A stretch of 64,000 nt of DNA from Zhengitettix transpicula (taxonomy: Eukaryota; Arthropoda; Insecta; Orthoptera; Tetrigidae), in assembly GCA_037074705.1 (NCBI GenBank), contig CM073592.1:30786629-30850628 (forward strand). Reading direction: 5' to 3'. Made by a program: the position numbers and the translations under genes. This document shows, one piece after another, positions 22,550 to 36,300 of the stretch; position 1 is the stretch's first letter, and every line of letters starts with the position of its first letter. The notes under the pieces were generated by a model that saw only the letters and a program-made list of their open reading frames with translations, was not told the origin of the DNA and made no database searches.

Positions 22550-24478
22550 TCAGGCCTGAGGAGCGACGGGGATGGCGTCTCCATTGGCAACGTAGCCGAA
22601 CTTATCGGCTTTGTACTTGATGTCAACGGGGGTTCCGTCGGGGCTGTCGTATGTGTAGGAACCAGTCTTCACCAGAACAACGTCCTTGCCATCATCTGTG
22701 GGCTGGAACTCTCCGTGTTCAACGATAGTGATGCCGTTCTCCGTCTTGAATCTTCAAAATAACAAGAAAATCACATTCGGTTATGATATACGTTAAGGAA
22801 CAAAAATAGGTTTGAACGGTTTTGGAGAAAATAAGGGTTAAGGTTCAAATCACACGTTTTTTTTCCTTCTTAACGGCTGCAACTCATCAAGCTCATTCAG
22901 ATTTACTTGGAAGTTTTACCCGTAAGTCAGGAACTTTTGAGAAATTGATCTACTTTAAGGATTTTACCCAGTATTATATCTTTAAATTTGAAGAAAAAAC
23001 TAGAAATAATTCAATTTTAATTGGCGGAATGACAATTTCCGTATCATTTGCTTGATTGAAATTAACTGAATACTGTTATCCGAAAATCAAACGATATAAT
23101 GATACATAGTAAATTATAATCAGAAAATGAGTCTGACATTCATCCCATGATTGTTAGGAATTTACCAAACTACTATAGGCAACAATTCATATTCTATTTT
23201 TGAATTATATTAAGAATAATATAGCTGGATAAACGAATGACAACGGTGAAGAAAAGAGCCCTATGACTAGCGAATAGTAGAAGAACCAGGTAAAAATGCT
23301 AGATCTAGAGCAGGGATTTACATGGATGAGAAACATGGACTTTAAGAAAAAGGAGAAGAGAATGTTATGTTTTGAAATGTGGTGTTGGAGAAAAATTGAA
23401 AAAAACAATTTAAGTGACCAAAAATGGTAAAAATGAAGAGGTTCTAAGAAGAGTAAATGAAAACAGGTTCATCTTCACTATATTTATTAAGTGAAAGGTA
23501 AACTGGATCGGACACTTCCTAATAAGAAATTTTTACTGCATGACATCATGGAAGAACATGTGGATTGAGCTAACAGGTCGTGGAAGAAGAGTGTTTCTGC
23601 TAGAGGACGTGAAATGAGAAAGAAGATATTGAGTAATAAAGAAAGAAATTAAGAGCAGGGGAAAGTGAAGAAGGAAATTTACAGGCCAAGTCCAAGGACC
23701 TGCAGATCTCTTAATATATAATATTTATACTAATATAAACGAACAATAATTGTAATAAAATCTGAATGTGCTGCCTACTTCATAATGGTTCTTGATGTTG
23801 GCATTTTTGGGTTATTATGACGGTATACTTACGTGAGCGTGTACTCTCCGTCGGGGGAACGTTCCTCTGTTCTTGAGAGAAGCTTGATGGGTTCTGGAGG
23901 ATTAGCGGCAACAACGGCCAAACCGACGGCGAAAAGGCAGAGCTGCAAATAAAAATTTGATGTGATCAGGCCCGTAATGTGCTGAAGGAAGACTTGGATA
24001 ATCCATTCTGATAACTGTTAATAACGTGGAACTGAATGCTAATGATGATGCCAAAACATGACGCATAAACCTGGTTGTGCTCCTCGGTTAAACGTTTCAG
24101 TCAGAGCCATTGAAACTAGTAAAAGAGATTCCGAAGTAACAAATGGCTAGATTAATTTTCTGCACTTGAGAACCTGCCGCTGTTTCATAAAATCTCCGAA
24201 GTAGTAAATGCATCATTATCAACGAGTGAGAAGACTGTTCTGATAACATGTGAAACATACATGTTAGGTCTCACTACTTATGAATGGTTATTAAAGAACA
24301 TCAAAAATGGATCAGACAACACACCTCAATCTGACAATCCGTTCGAATCGACGATGTTTTCACGAAAAGAGAAATCAAACTACCGAAACAGATCGCGATA
24401 AAACTCATAAAAAATCTTCTTGAAACGACTGCCAGAAGCCTTCAAACGCTGAGGTGTACTTACCACTGCAGCGTTCAT
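22550..24478 (-). CDS. RR-1 cuticle protein, second paralogue, 108 aa
   Basis: Coding exons 24464-24478, 23833-23942 and 22550-22751, with introns in the same phases (0, then 2) as the gene at 13619-16268. The start ATG at 24478 has a strong context (CAGCCACCATGA). MNAAV joins LCLFAVGLAVVAA to form a signal peptide. The mature protein holds an RR-1 domain: GEYTLTFKTENGITIVEHGE, then GSYTYDSPDGTPVDIKYKAD, then KFGYVANGDAIP. The terminal motif is weaker than in the first gene (KADKFGY for HADENGF, GDAIP for GDHLP), so the two have diverged. The likely role is a structural chitin-binding cuticle protein. Intron 2 contains a dead LINE fragment (23215-23690). Confidence 0.95.
23215..23690 (+). pseudogene. 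Dead LINE fragment (3' end of a reverse transcriptase frame)
   Basis: The plus-strand reading contains FEMWCWRKIEKNNLSDQ near 23375, matching the typical LINE end FEMWCWRRM.KISWTD. A second reading gives FLLHDIMEEH and GREMRKK-like pieces, matching the usual LL..I.EG.. region downstream. Several in-frame stops and shifts break it. It lies in the second intron of the cuticle gene, antisense to it. Confidence 0.65.
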
Positions 24479-24522
24479 GGTGGCTGAGACGGTTTCTGTG
24501 TCTCTTTCGTTCTTACTTGGCG

Positions 24523-24531
24523 TATATATAC
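24523..24531 (-). promoter_or_regulatory. TATA box of the second cuticle gene
   Basis: TATATATA(C) in minus sense, about 45-50 nt upstream of the start codon at 24478, comparable with the first cuticle gene. Confidence 0.75.
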
Positions 24532-24619
24532 TGGTGGAGTTGTTTTTCGGTAGGTCCAGTGACCTTCCGAAGTCAAAGGAACGGAGCACCCACGTGTTAT
24601 CGATCATCTTAAGTGACTT

Positions 24620-27600
24620 ATTTTGTTACATCTTCCGTTGAAAATACTTTCATGATGTAAACATCATTGATTTCTCTGCGATCACTTTCGTTTCAAATAA
24701 GTCTGTGTTACCATCTACCTGCAAGAGGTGTGAAACAATATCCTTATATTTCTGTGGTTACACAAAACTTTGGAGTTATTATGAGGTTTGAACACAAATG
24801 GATTTATGGTTATTATTAATTTTTTTGTATCTTAACAATTTTAATGTCAAAATAAACAACAGAAAATGGCGATGGTACTTCATGCCGAATAAAAGCGAAA
24901 CTCTCCACTTGGCACAATTTTTCAGTAGCACGGATACAGCCAAAGTAACAATGAAAATACAAATATGTCGACAAATTATTTAAATTATCTAGGTATATTT
25001 TTGAACTGATGAATTTAAGTCCTAGTTCAACTTGTTAATTGGTTTTAAGATTTTTCTGAAGAGGCGCTGACTACATGATAAGAATGACATTTTTTTTGTG
25101 AAAAATTTACAATAGTTTTAGAATATTTCAGAGCTCATTAATAAATATGATTTATTATTTGAATTAATGTGGAAAACTTTTTGTTATAGACACAAAATAT
25201 TTAAAATAGAAAACTGTTTCCTTAGAATTTTTCTTATAAATTTTAATTAATTCATAACATTATAATAAAGCAGTTTTAGGAGACTAATTATTTGGAAGAA
25301 TGTATAATAACGTACTTTCTCAAATCATTTGCAATATTCGATTTTTTACGTACTACTATTATTTACTTCAGTCGTTCCAACACTTTTCCGATGATTTTAT
25401 TTACATTTTAGAGACACGCTATTAACCATGTGGTTTATTTTGTGACATTAGTGTCGTCAGGTTAGCATCTACAGTTGGGATCTCAGAAATGAGAGTACAT
25501 TCAGGCAGTTGTCACAATAACAAGACAAACAAACGAAAGGGAAAGTTCAGGTATATTTAGCACACTTGTTTATGTGAAGACAGTCGAGATATTGACTTTA
25601 CTGAGAGAATGTTATATTTGAATCCAGATTTTGGTTTTATGAATTTTTTCTAATTTTCATTCAATTCATTATGCATAAAGTTTTATTTTTTTAATTTACT
25701 CATTTGCAAAATACGGCTTATATAAGCTATACTATGTGAAAAATATATATATAATAAATTTCCAGCGATCTGACGAAGTAGTGTAGTTTTATATTCGCAA
25801 ATGTGACGTAGTTGTTGCTTTTTAATTCTTTACATAATGAACTTCGCTTTACTCTTGATTGTTTGTATTTTTCTATTAATAAAAAAATTGTTCTACTGAA
25901 ACAGTCTCCATTCTATATAGTTGATAAAAGTCTGTAAGCGTCGACTGTATAGATGTCGAGCTGTATTAAATAAATTGAAGCTTAATTTATAAAGGGAAAA
26001 TCACAGTAAATTGATAATGCTCCTTTTTTTAAAAAAAATATGACGGCACGTGTACATTGAGTTCTTAAATTACGTTATTTGTGTATCTAGAAAATAAAAA
26101 AATTCATACAGATTGGAAATATATAGAGAACAATTACTAAAAGGTCAGTCCTTGAGTCTTCCATTTTGGAGGCAAAGGAGTATTTTATAAAATTGTTGAA
26201 TGGGTATGAGTAACCAAGGCTAATTTGTGAACTAAGGAACAAATAAAAGCTTCTGTGTGTGCTTAGCAACGTACAATAAATAACAAACTAAGAAAATCCG
26301 ATGTGATTAATTAAGAACACAATATGCTATGTAACGTTCCTACAGAGTTTGCTGTAGTGAGTTTTCAATTATACCCATCAATTTTAGTATGTATTTTTGA
26401 CTATTTTCGTATTGAATTGTTAATTTTTACAGAAGTTTTTATATTTTGACAATAAGTAATGTTTAATTTAAATTATGTGACATACTTCTGCTATTTTTGC
26501 ATGAAGATTGGCAGATGTGGATGCAGGAATTAAGGGGTCAGATGATAAATACCAAAGTAAATACTTATGAAGATACGTGTATCTTGCTTGGGCGTTGGCC
26601 GATTGGAAAACTGAAAAAGTAATAAGTAAAAATAAATAATTGAAACGAACGGCTGAAAATGATGTGCACGTACAAAATACGATCAATGGTATTATACATG
26701 CAGAATTAATTTTGAAAAGAAGGGATCCATTTATTACGACGCGGTGAATTAGTAAACTTGCTACTAATACGGGTTGCAAAAGCCACTAACAAATATTCTC
26801 TATAATTACCAGAAAAGTAGTGTTATGATTATCAAATACCATATAGTAAAGGTGGATGGATGAGAATCGCAAGATTGGGCGAGGAAGAAACAGAACTCAC
26901 TATTGTGGGCCTAAGTATAAACAATTGGGTTTTAAGATATTGGTGACTCACCATTCGGTTGTCTCAACAACAGATTTCAATTTTGCTTGTGGTTTTCAAA
27001 TTAAATTTGAGTAATTTCAAAATTAAATTCAGATAAGTATTGAAAAATATTATTCTGAGAAGAATGCCTTTTACTTTTCTACTTAACGAAAACGATAAAG
27101 AGCTCTTTTTCCAAACTATAATATTAAGTTGAATAGTGTACTTCTGTTTTATTGATTTCATGAGCCAATCATATTGACTGGTGAAATGATCTGATTGTTA
27201 ATGATGAAGAGTTTGAGAATGTTATATTGTAAAGCATTTTGTTCTCATTCTTAATAAAATAACCATTGTTTGTAGTTCTGTTTTTACTCATAAATAAAAA
27301 CCTTAAACACTATTAAATTTTTACATTTGCGTAAATATAAGTAAGTTTTCATTTTTATAATTGCTAGCTTCTTCATAATGCAAAAATCGAATTGCAAGAA
27401 AAAATATGAAATAAATTTCATATAATTTGAAGTCTTAGTTCCATTAAAATGAAAAAAATTACGACTGATTGAAAATTAATAAGAAAGATAGCCAAATTCA
27501 GGATATCTTTCTTATTATTAGTTATATTAAGTTGGGATTTTAAAGTATCCGAAACATTATCTCATTCTCGTTTACAAATTGTTAGATTTTATATCACTTG

Positions 27601-27840
27601 TCGTATTCAGTACATGCTCATCGTTTTCATGGATAAGAATTACCGTCAAGTACATCGTATTTTCAAAAAGTTTTCTTCTGCTAAGAAGGAAGTTGCATAG
27701 GTCGATAGTTTTACCTATCGAGAATGAAGCACATTCGAGAAGACATTTCTTCAGCATACTCTCTCGGAAATTGCGTAATTATCTTAGTTTGATGTGTTTG
27801 TTGTCTTCATAGTGAACTAATTATTGATTTGTTACAACAA
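24620..27840. other. Intergenic region between the second cuticle gene and NUFIP1
   Basis: AT-rich DNA. The divergent starts of the cuticle gene (24478, minus) and NUFIP1 (27855, plus) make it the promoter space for both. I see no repeat family member or exon I trust. The 103-codon minus frame at 26468-26779 has no support beyond being open. Confidence 0.5.
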
Positions 27841-27854
27841 TTTCTCATTGTATT

Positions 27855-30800
27855 ATGGGCCTTGCTCGTGGCCGAGGAAGGGGACGAGGCCGCGGCACTA
27901 TTCTGAAATTGAAAAATCGAGGACCCGTTGCTAAACCTCCACCTTTAATGGGGCGTCCTGCACCACCGCCTGGTATGGTTATGAGACCACGAGGAATACC
28001 GGTCCCACCACTTTTACCTAGATTAAGACCACCCCCTCCTCCAGGTATCCGATCTCCAAGACTTTTACCCCATTCTCCGTTATTAGGTCCCGTGAGGCCA
28101 CCAATTCCTCCTTATCATCGTCCTCCTCCTCCTCATGGTCTACCTTTGCCTCCTCCTCTACCTCCACGACCACCTCTACCTCCACCTTCCCTTCTTCGTT
28201 CAAGAGTGGATAGGTTACCTCCACCGCATGTCCCCATGAATGTTCCTAGGGGATTTAGACCTAGCCTGCCCCCTCCAATAATTCCACCGGTCCCGAGACC
28301 TATGAGAGGAAAATTCGGGAATTCTAAGCGAGGAGGTGCTAATGTTCAGCAACGAGGAATGAAGCGGAAGACGAAAGAGAAGAATTTGGAAAGTCCAGAG
28401 GTAAGTAGTTTTTGAGTACCATCATTTGGAGAAATTGTGAACAGAAGTTGTTTTCGATATATAGCGATGAGTAAATACGGATTAGTTTATGTAATATGTC
28501 TTGGTGCAAGTCTTTAACAAATATGTTGACCAAACGAGCGTTGAAGAGTAATTCAGTTTATAGCAGAACTCAAACTCGTTACTAATTTATTGAATTAATT
28601 AATCATTTGTCTTAGTCATATTAATAATATTGATAATAATAATAATATTATTAATCATAAATTCTGGTACTTAACTGTGAGAAATCACTGTTACCTTGTA
28701 ATTCTACTTCTTAAATTGAAAAATGCTGAAATTTATAGTAAAGTAAAATATTTGGTGATTTAAAATCAGCACTAGCTTATCAATATTTAAGAAGCTATAA
28801 GATTTGTCATCAGTATGTATATGAAAGTGAAAGTAATTTATTAAATAATAGATTATAGTGCTATCCAGTTTTATTTATTTATTATTTAACATGCGACTTT
28901 GCTTGGAGTATGAATTTCTACTTCTTTTCTGAAGTTTTCATAATGTGCAAGTGTACAAAACTATTTATTTATATATACTTCACTTAAGTTTTTCAATTTT
29001 ATTGCAGGGATTGCCACGTTTGTCAATATACACAAAATTGTTTAACAACGAATCACTTTAGTGCTCTCAATTTTGTATTCTGAGGTAAATCAAATAAATT
29101 TAAAAAATTCAATTTCTATACAACTTATAAACTCATGGCGAACTTGAATTAAAAGGGAGACAAGTTTTTTAAACTTACCAATGAAAAGTGAATTCCATAT
29201 TTTTGTTTTTGTGTTTTACCTTAATGAGAACAATTCTGACAGGACTTAAAATTGAAATTAGAAGCTTTCTCAAATAAATAATGCTGCGCTTTCTTCACAT
29301 TCCTTCAGAATATTTCTTTCAGTATCTGGTAAAGTTTTGTGGATACCTTGAAATATTCCATTTTTCATTGATTTGTAGCAATTAAGGATTTAGGACTGGA
29401 GCTGGTAGTTATTGCAACTACCTTTTATCCAACATAAATTTATTCCACAAAAGAGAATCAGAGTGGTAAAAAATGTTGATTAATTTTGAGAACTGTTCAT
29501 GAAATTACAATGAAATGAATCATGTTGTTCCTATAAAAATTATTTTATAGCTTTTGTCTAATGAAAACAAAGTATTATATTGCCCAGAATTTGAAGAAAA
29601 ATATTATAATTTTATACAATTTATCCAAAGCATGACATTTTTTCCATATAAAAAATCAGGACATACTTTGAGGTGTTATGAGATACATAGATAATTTAAA
29701 GTAAATTTTTAATTAGCCAATTTTTACCATATATTTATATACTTTTTAACCAACATAAAATATCATTTACAATTAAACATTAATTTTGATAAGGAACATA
29801 GATTTTCCTGGTGCAACTGCTGGATAAAGTTTTCTCGGGATTCCAACTGGATAGCGTTGATAAATTTCCACAACGTTTCAATGGCTTGCACCGCCATCTT
29901 CTTCAGGTGAAGAAACATTGTGGAAATTAAATGACGCTACCCGGTTGGAATCCCGAGAAAACTTTATCCACTAATTTTGATGTTCTGTTGTTTCATTCTT
30001 CAATGCATATGCCATTGTAATATGGTTTCAACAACGGAAAATGAACTTTAAAAATATGTAAATTGGTTTGAGAAAAAATGAAAAAATTTGTCAGAATGAA
30101 AATTAATGATAAAAAATGTAGCAAAATACAGACAAATAAGTGATAATATAAATACCACACAATGTTTCTGGGGTCCTTCTCCCTTTCACAACTGAACTCA
30201 TCAGTTTACAAAACAAGTATCCCAGAAACATTGTGCGGTATTTATATTATCACTGGTTTGAGGAAAACTTTGTCTTGTACAAGTTTTATTTTTATTTATT
30301 TTTGTTTTTATCCTATGTAAGAACAATTTTGTTACACATTCAGATTAGTTTCGCATTCTTTGCATAATTAGATTAGGAAATTACCAGCTTGTATTGTAAT
30401 AGGGGAATGTAATAAAGGAAATACATATGTTTTATGAAAGATGTTTCTTGCAGTATATTTTTGATGAAAGCAGTGGCTCTAATGTGTGGGTTTGCATGTG
30501 TGTGGTGGGAGGGAGACACCTCACAATAGTGCAGACAATAGAGACATTTTCACTAGCCTAAAGGTGCAATGTATGATTTAATGGTGTTATAATCTTAATG
30601 CTTATGAAGCCAAATATTTTGGAGTCTGCCTATTGTCAAGTTTCTTTGTAGTGTGCCAAAGGAAATGCATGGATTATGTCATGAAAAGGTGTATTTCTTG
30701 GGCACATAGCTTATGTAATTTTTGTTTGCAAGCACATAGTATTTCCTGTTTTCACTCATTAAATGATTGTTCTGGAATCTGTTTCAATAAGACCAATACT

Positions 30801-31010
30801 TCATAGTTGGATAGGAAAGAGAGAGAGACAGAGGGTACCTGACTTATCTGAAATCAACAGTTGTCCAGTTGTGCAGTACATAAATAAAAATCAAATTTAG
30901 CTATGAGCCCCCCGTGTCCTGATGAAAGAGGCTCAGGTCCTTTAGAATTTGAAATATTATTTTCTGCTCAGCCTGACTGGATCAACTGTTAATTTTCAGG
31001 TAAGCTGACT

Positions 31011-31078
<68 letters not shown>

Positions 31079-31972
31079 CAAATGTTATATATATATTGTA
31101 AAAATTAGACTTTATTACAGTATAAAAAACTTTATTACACAAAAAAATATAAAAAATTGATTGGGTGCCAGGAGATATATATTCTGCAAAAAAAAAAAAT
31201 TATCTCTGGCTTTAAGTTAGTGAAATACTGTGGGCGGCTCCATGTCTATTCATAACCAGAGCTTGGTTCCATTCCGTCTTCTGTGCAAAAAAATCTTAAA
31301 CATCTGATAGCTCGTTACATTAATGGCGACCCTTACTTTATCTTGTAGCATCAGCCGACTTGCAGCAGATCACTGGTCTTGTAGCACCCCACGATCTCCT
31401 TCTTCTTCTATCATGTGACGGCTGTCTACACTAAAAAAAACCCTCTTGTTTGTTACTGGGCAGCAAATTTTATCCTCATCCTCGCTTATCTCACTTCACT
31501 TTCAGTCCTCTCAGTCTCTTGGGTGTGAAGTATATACCTTTACTCTGTGCACTTTTAATTTGTTCCGTTGAAACCCTCTCAGACCCGTAGACAAATGGCG
31601 GCCACTTACTGCTCCCACCACCAGATGTTATTCACTACAATATATATATAACACTTAAGAAAAATTAGATGAGGTCAAATTAAATATCACATTTGGAAAG
31701 GAAAGAGAGACAGTGCTGCTGATTTAGTAGTTCGTCCATTCGGCATAGGTGGAAGTTCAAATTTTCGAGGGCTTGAGTCACCTTTGTCAGAAAGGAAGAT
31801 CTGAACTGTGTACTGGCTAGGAATGAATTGCTCCAGTTCAGATCTTCCTTCCTGACAAAGGGGGCTCAGGCGCTCACAAACTGGAACTTGCACCTATGCC
31901 AGCTTGGACCAACTACTGATTTCAGGTAAGTTGGTAGCACTGTCTCTTTTCTACCCAAATGTTTTATACATA

Positions 31973-32020
<48 letters not shown>

Positions 32021-33270
32021 AATAATTAAAAAACCATTACATTTAAAAAATTAACCCACGTTGTGGAACCAATAACTTAATCTACAAGATGGGTTTTAAT
32101 TAAAAAAATTATTAATTATTATTCAAACAAATTTAATCTTCAAAGTTACAAATTCTATATTTTACAAACAAAATCTAATTACTCTTAATCTCAGGGTCTT
32201 TACTGGGTTTTATAGTACAATTTAAACAATTTGAAACTCACTGGAATAAAATAAACTATAAAGGACATAAATGAAATCTGACACTATTACCCTTAATTGA
32301 TCGTTTACAAATATTTATTATTATCTTCCTTATTACTTACAATTGTCCTTTTGGAACCCGACTTAATTATTTCCAAACCTGGGAACACACTTCATTAAAA
32401 AAAAACCTTTCTGTGCATAAATTGCACATTCACTTTCACCAACACTAACACATTAATCCTCTCGGAACTCCAGACTCCCTGTACGGTCCATCACTGTTTT
32501 GCCTGCGGCCACCAGTCAATTTAGTCAGTATTATCTCCAAACACCCAAGATGTACCTCCAACAAAATAGCAGAGTTATTTTATATGCTGCAGAATTCTCC
32601 AAACTATGGAGTTGCCCAATAATGTTTCTTTCTAAATCTGACTATGCAGATAGACTCTTTACAATGCTTTATCCAACTAACTCTCCACATTTTTCTCCTT
32701 TGAGACCGGACACAACTCCTTCCAGATACACGTCTTTCTCCCTTACAATCTACCACACAACTTGTTAGACCTCCTTCTCCCTCTCCCTCGAGATCTGCCA
32801 TCCAACTACTTCCATCCACGTCCTTCTCCCTTGCTCTCTGGCATCCAAGTAACTCTCCGCTTCTCATCCCTCACCAAGAAAACACTAACTCTTGGCTTTC
32901 CCACACTCGCTGTTTCCCATGCTCTGGGTCCATCCTTTGTCACTCCACATATTATACGTAAACAATTCTTGGTCTCCCTAATTGAATATCAGTGAGAGCC
33001 CGCAGCTGCTATCATTCTTTGATATCAGTAAATCTAAACAAAACATTGTAATTTCACACAATTAATGGTCTCCCTAATTGACTTCAATAAGAGCCTGCTG
33101 TCACTCCGTCCTTTGGGATTAACGCCAATAAACAAACATTGTAATTTTAAACAATTCTTGGTCTCTCTCTTCAACATCAAAAGGAGCCCGCTGTCACTCC
33201 TTCCTTCGAGAATGATGCCGATAAACAAACATTGTAATTTAAATAATTAATGACCTTCTTAATTAGTATT

Positions 33271-33329
<59 letters not shown>

Positions 33330-36300
33330 ACACACACACATACATTTGAACTTGGATAGTGAGGAAATAGGAGGATTATGCTTTATGTGAATTCATATGC
33401 TCAGGTGTAGAATCACGCACATAATAGAAAAGCGTATGTTCAAAGCAGGGAGAAGGATGGAAGAAGACTGAAAATATTTGACCCAGGCAGGACTTGAACC
33501 TATGTGATCTGCTCAGTACACAGACGCCTTAACCATCTCAGCCACCGGGTCAAGTTCCTGACCAGGCAAATATAGACAATCTTATTGTGGATAAATAGTC
33601 GTTTAGTGGAGGAATAGATAGAGTAGAGGGAATGAAGTCTTAGGAGGACCCATTAAGGAATAAATACAATATTTGGAGAATCCATTAAGGAATAAATACA
33701 ATATTAGGAGAATCCATTAAGGAATCAGAACTAATTTGGTGACAATGTCACATTTGAATAATCCTCCTATTTCTCCTATTTATTTCTATCATCCTCACTA
33801 TCCAAGTTCAAATGTGACTTTGTCACCAAATTAGTTCTAATTCATTAACGGATTCTCCTAATATTGTGTGTGTGTTTATATATATAGACACATATGTGTG
33901 TGTGTGTATTATAACTGTGATTACAAAACTTTCTCAGTAGAATACTATTCAATTTCCTAACCAACCGATACTGGTAATAAACTCTCTGTCTAATTTTGAG
34001 TGAAGGAAATTGAATAGCATGTAGTGAGAGAGTTTTGTAATCACAGTTTTAATACTCAAGAAATGCAAGTTGTGTAAAGAAGAATGTGAAAGTAAAAGGG
34101 TATGTTCTAGAGAATCTAATGAGAAGTCTGATGAAATATAAAAAAATTATAAATTCTGTAAAACTGTTAGCATAAATCAAAATATCTTTAATTAAAGGCG
34201 TTGTCTTCCCTTTAACTTGAAACAGTGGAATAGGAATGTTTTTAGTTTTAATATTGAAGTTATTTGAAATACTTTCGCCAAACCCCCTTTCATGCACCTG
34301 ATTAAATAAATTATTAACTGGGTTGTTAGTTTAACAAGTGATTTTATAACTCAGTGTTTCACAAATTATTTAATTAATAATATTTTGTGGGAAATAATGT
34401 CAATCAATTACCTAAAATAATTTTTGAAGGAAATCTACTGGTCGTTATAATATATGTATTAATGTTACTAGTTAAAAGCTGAAAGAATATTTACATCGGC
34501 CCGTACATTTGTTGATATGAGTTTAGTTTAATAGTATACACATTTATGTCATGTAGAACATTATAATTGATGTTTTTCTTACTTTTCTTTATTTTTTCAT
34601 GTCAGAAAATTTGTATTTTGTAGTTTCACTAAGCAAATGTTTCAGTATTAAACCCACAGATCCATAAGTGAATATACAGTGTCTATATGTATATTGTTCA
34701 AACTATGAGGCCTTTTTTAAAGTTCAAGCAATTTACAGTTTGCTCAAAAAGCTATTTTACTTCTAGGATTCTGAAATTAATAAGCCTTGGGTGACTGAAG
34801 CAATGAAAAATGAAATACAGAAAAAACATAGATTGTATCAAAAATCAAAGAAAAGCCATGATCAAGCTGATTGGGATGAATTTAAAGAACAGAGAAATAG
34901 AGTAGCCGTTATGATAAAAGAAGCAAAACTTGAATATATTGGCAGTCATCCAGAAGAGGTAAGGTGCTGCTATTAACTTGCTCGTGTTTCCTTTAGGATG
35001 GTATTATGAATTCAGACTGCACATCCAGCCATAGAGACAACACAGTGGCTTAGGAATTAGCGTTATTTCTATTGTTTTGCCTTTCATAATTTTTATTTAA
35101 CTGAAACCATTATGATTCTACCTTCTCCACTATTCTCTGCTGTATACTCTCACAACTTCTTGGTAATTGAGTTTTAAAAGCTTTGTTTAATATTTATATA
35201 ATAATTTACATAATTTATTATTATTTCTTTGTTTAAAAATTGTTTCCAATATTTTTCAATTCATTTACTTTTTCCAAATCTTAACATATGTCTTAATAAT
35301 GAACAGTTATGAAATGTTTCAAAATTAATACATGTAAAAAAGTTAATATGTGCTAATACTTTTATATTATTTCAGTTTAATTGTTGTTGTTATGAAAATT
35401 GTAAAAAATTATTTGAATTTAATTATCTTTATAGAAAAACACAAATGTCCAACCATTATTTAAATAATTATTTGATGTTTGAATTATTATGGAACATAAA
35501 ATTAATGACTGCAAGAAAATCAGTATATCAATAAAATGTGATCATTGCTATAAAAAAATTAAAATTAGTATTTTCTAATTAAAGTTCAAATTTTGGAGTT
35601 AGATTGGTATCAAATTAATTCACTTCCATGCTGTTGAAATCAATTTGAGAGAATTAGAAGCATGTTAGAAATGTCTTTCTGGCTGGTTTGTGGCAGTGCT
35701 TTGTTACATTTTTTTCTTTGCTTCTTTTCTTTAAAAGTTTGTGTAAATTTTGGTGAAGAAAGTAACTTATTGAACTTCTTATCTCCCAATTATTTTCATT
35801 TCATGTAGTACTAAAGGATTCATTCGTCAACAATACGTGTTGTACATTGTCATGTTCCAGAAAATTGACGTTGAAGACAGTTTAAGTGTCAACTTGAGCA
35901 ATTATATTTATCATTCATGGCTAATTCAATGTGTAATGTATGTTTTATATTAGCTACTTATTGGCAGCATACATATATCCTTACAATGATATGGGTGTAC
36001 TTTTTATGTTGTTTTTTTTCAATTTGGAAATTTACTATATTCACAATTTATCTCTAAATTGATGAGGTATTATCCTTCTCATTGGTATTTCAGTTTAATT
36101 TGAGGGTTGTCAGACTGTATTGTACACACACAAAACAAAACATATGCCTGATTGGCTAAGCAGGTGGAAGGCATCTGTCTATTTTAATTTATTTATTTAA
36201 AGTTGTATTGCATATAACAGAAGAAAAGTAACATTATATATTCATAATTTTTCCACTTATAATTATGAATTTTTATGAAATGTACAATCATTAAATTATT

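Larger units (their letters stand above)
28401..34766 (+). other. NUFIP1 intron 1, packed with nested elements in its 3' half
   Basis: The first 1.4 kb looks plain. From 29820 onward there is an almost unbroken series: fold-back elements (29820-29970, 30141-30252, 30809-31018), a (TC)n tract, LTR-like D, another fold-back (31697-31951), a TA tract, LTR-like B, a TA tract, the tRNA-like element and a final fold-back (33910-34052). No further exon is visible. Confidence 0.7.

Noticed and set aside
26468..26779. 103-codon minus frame ending ANLHAKIAEVCHII
   Set aside because: The C-terminal half after a possible CTTTTTCAG acceptor looks exon-like, but I found no partner exons, no family and no repeat copy.
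36141..36185. Box A-like string GATTGGCTAAGCAGGTGG
   Set aside because: No box B follows and no SINE body is visible, so it is too short to call.
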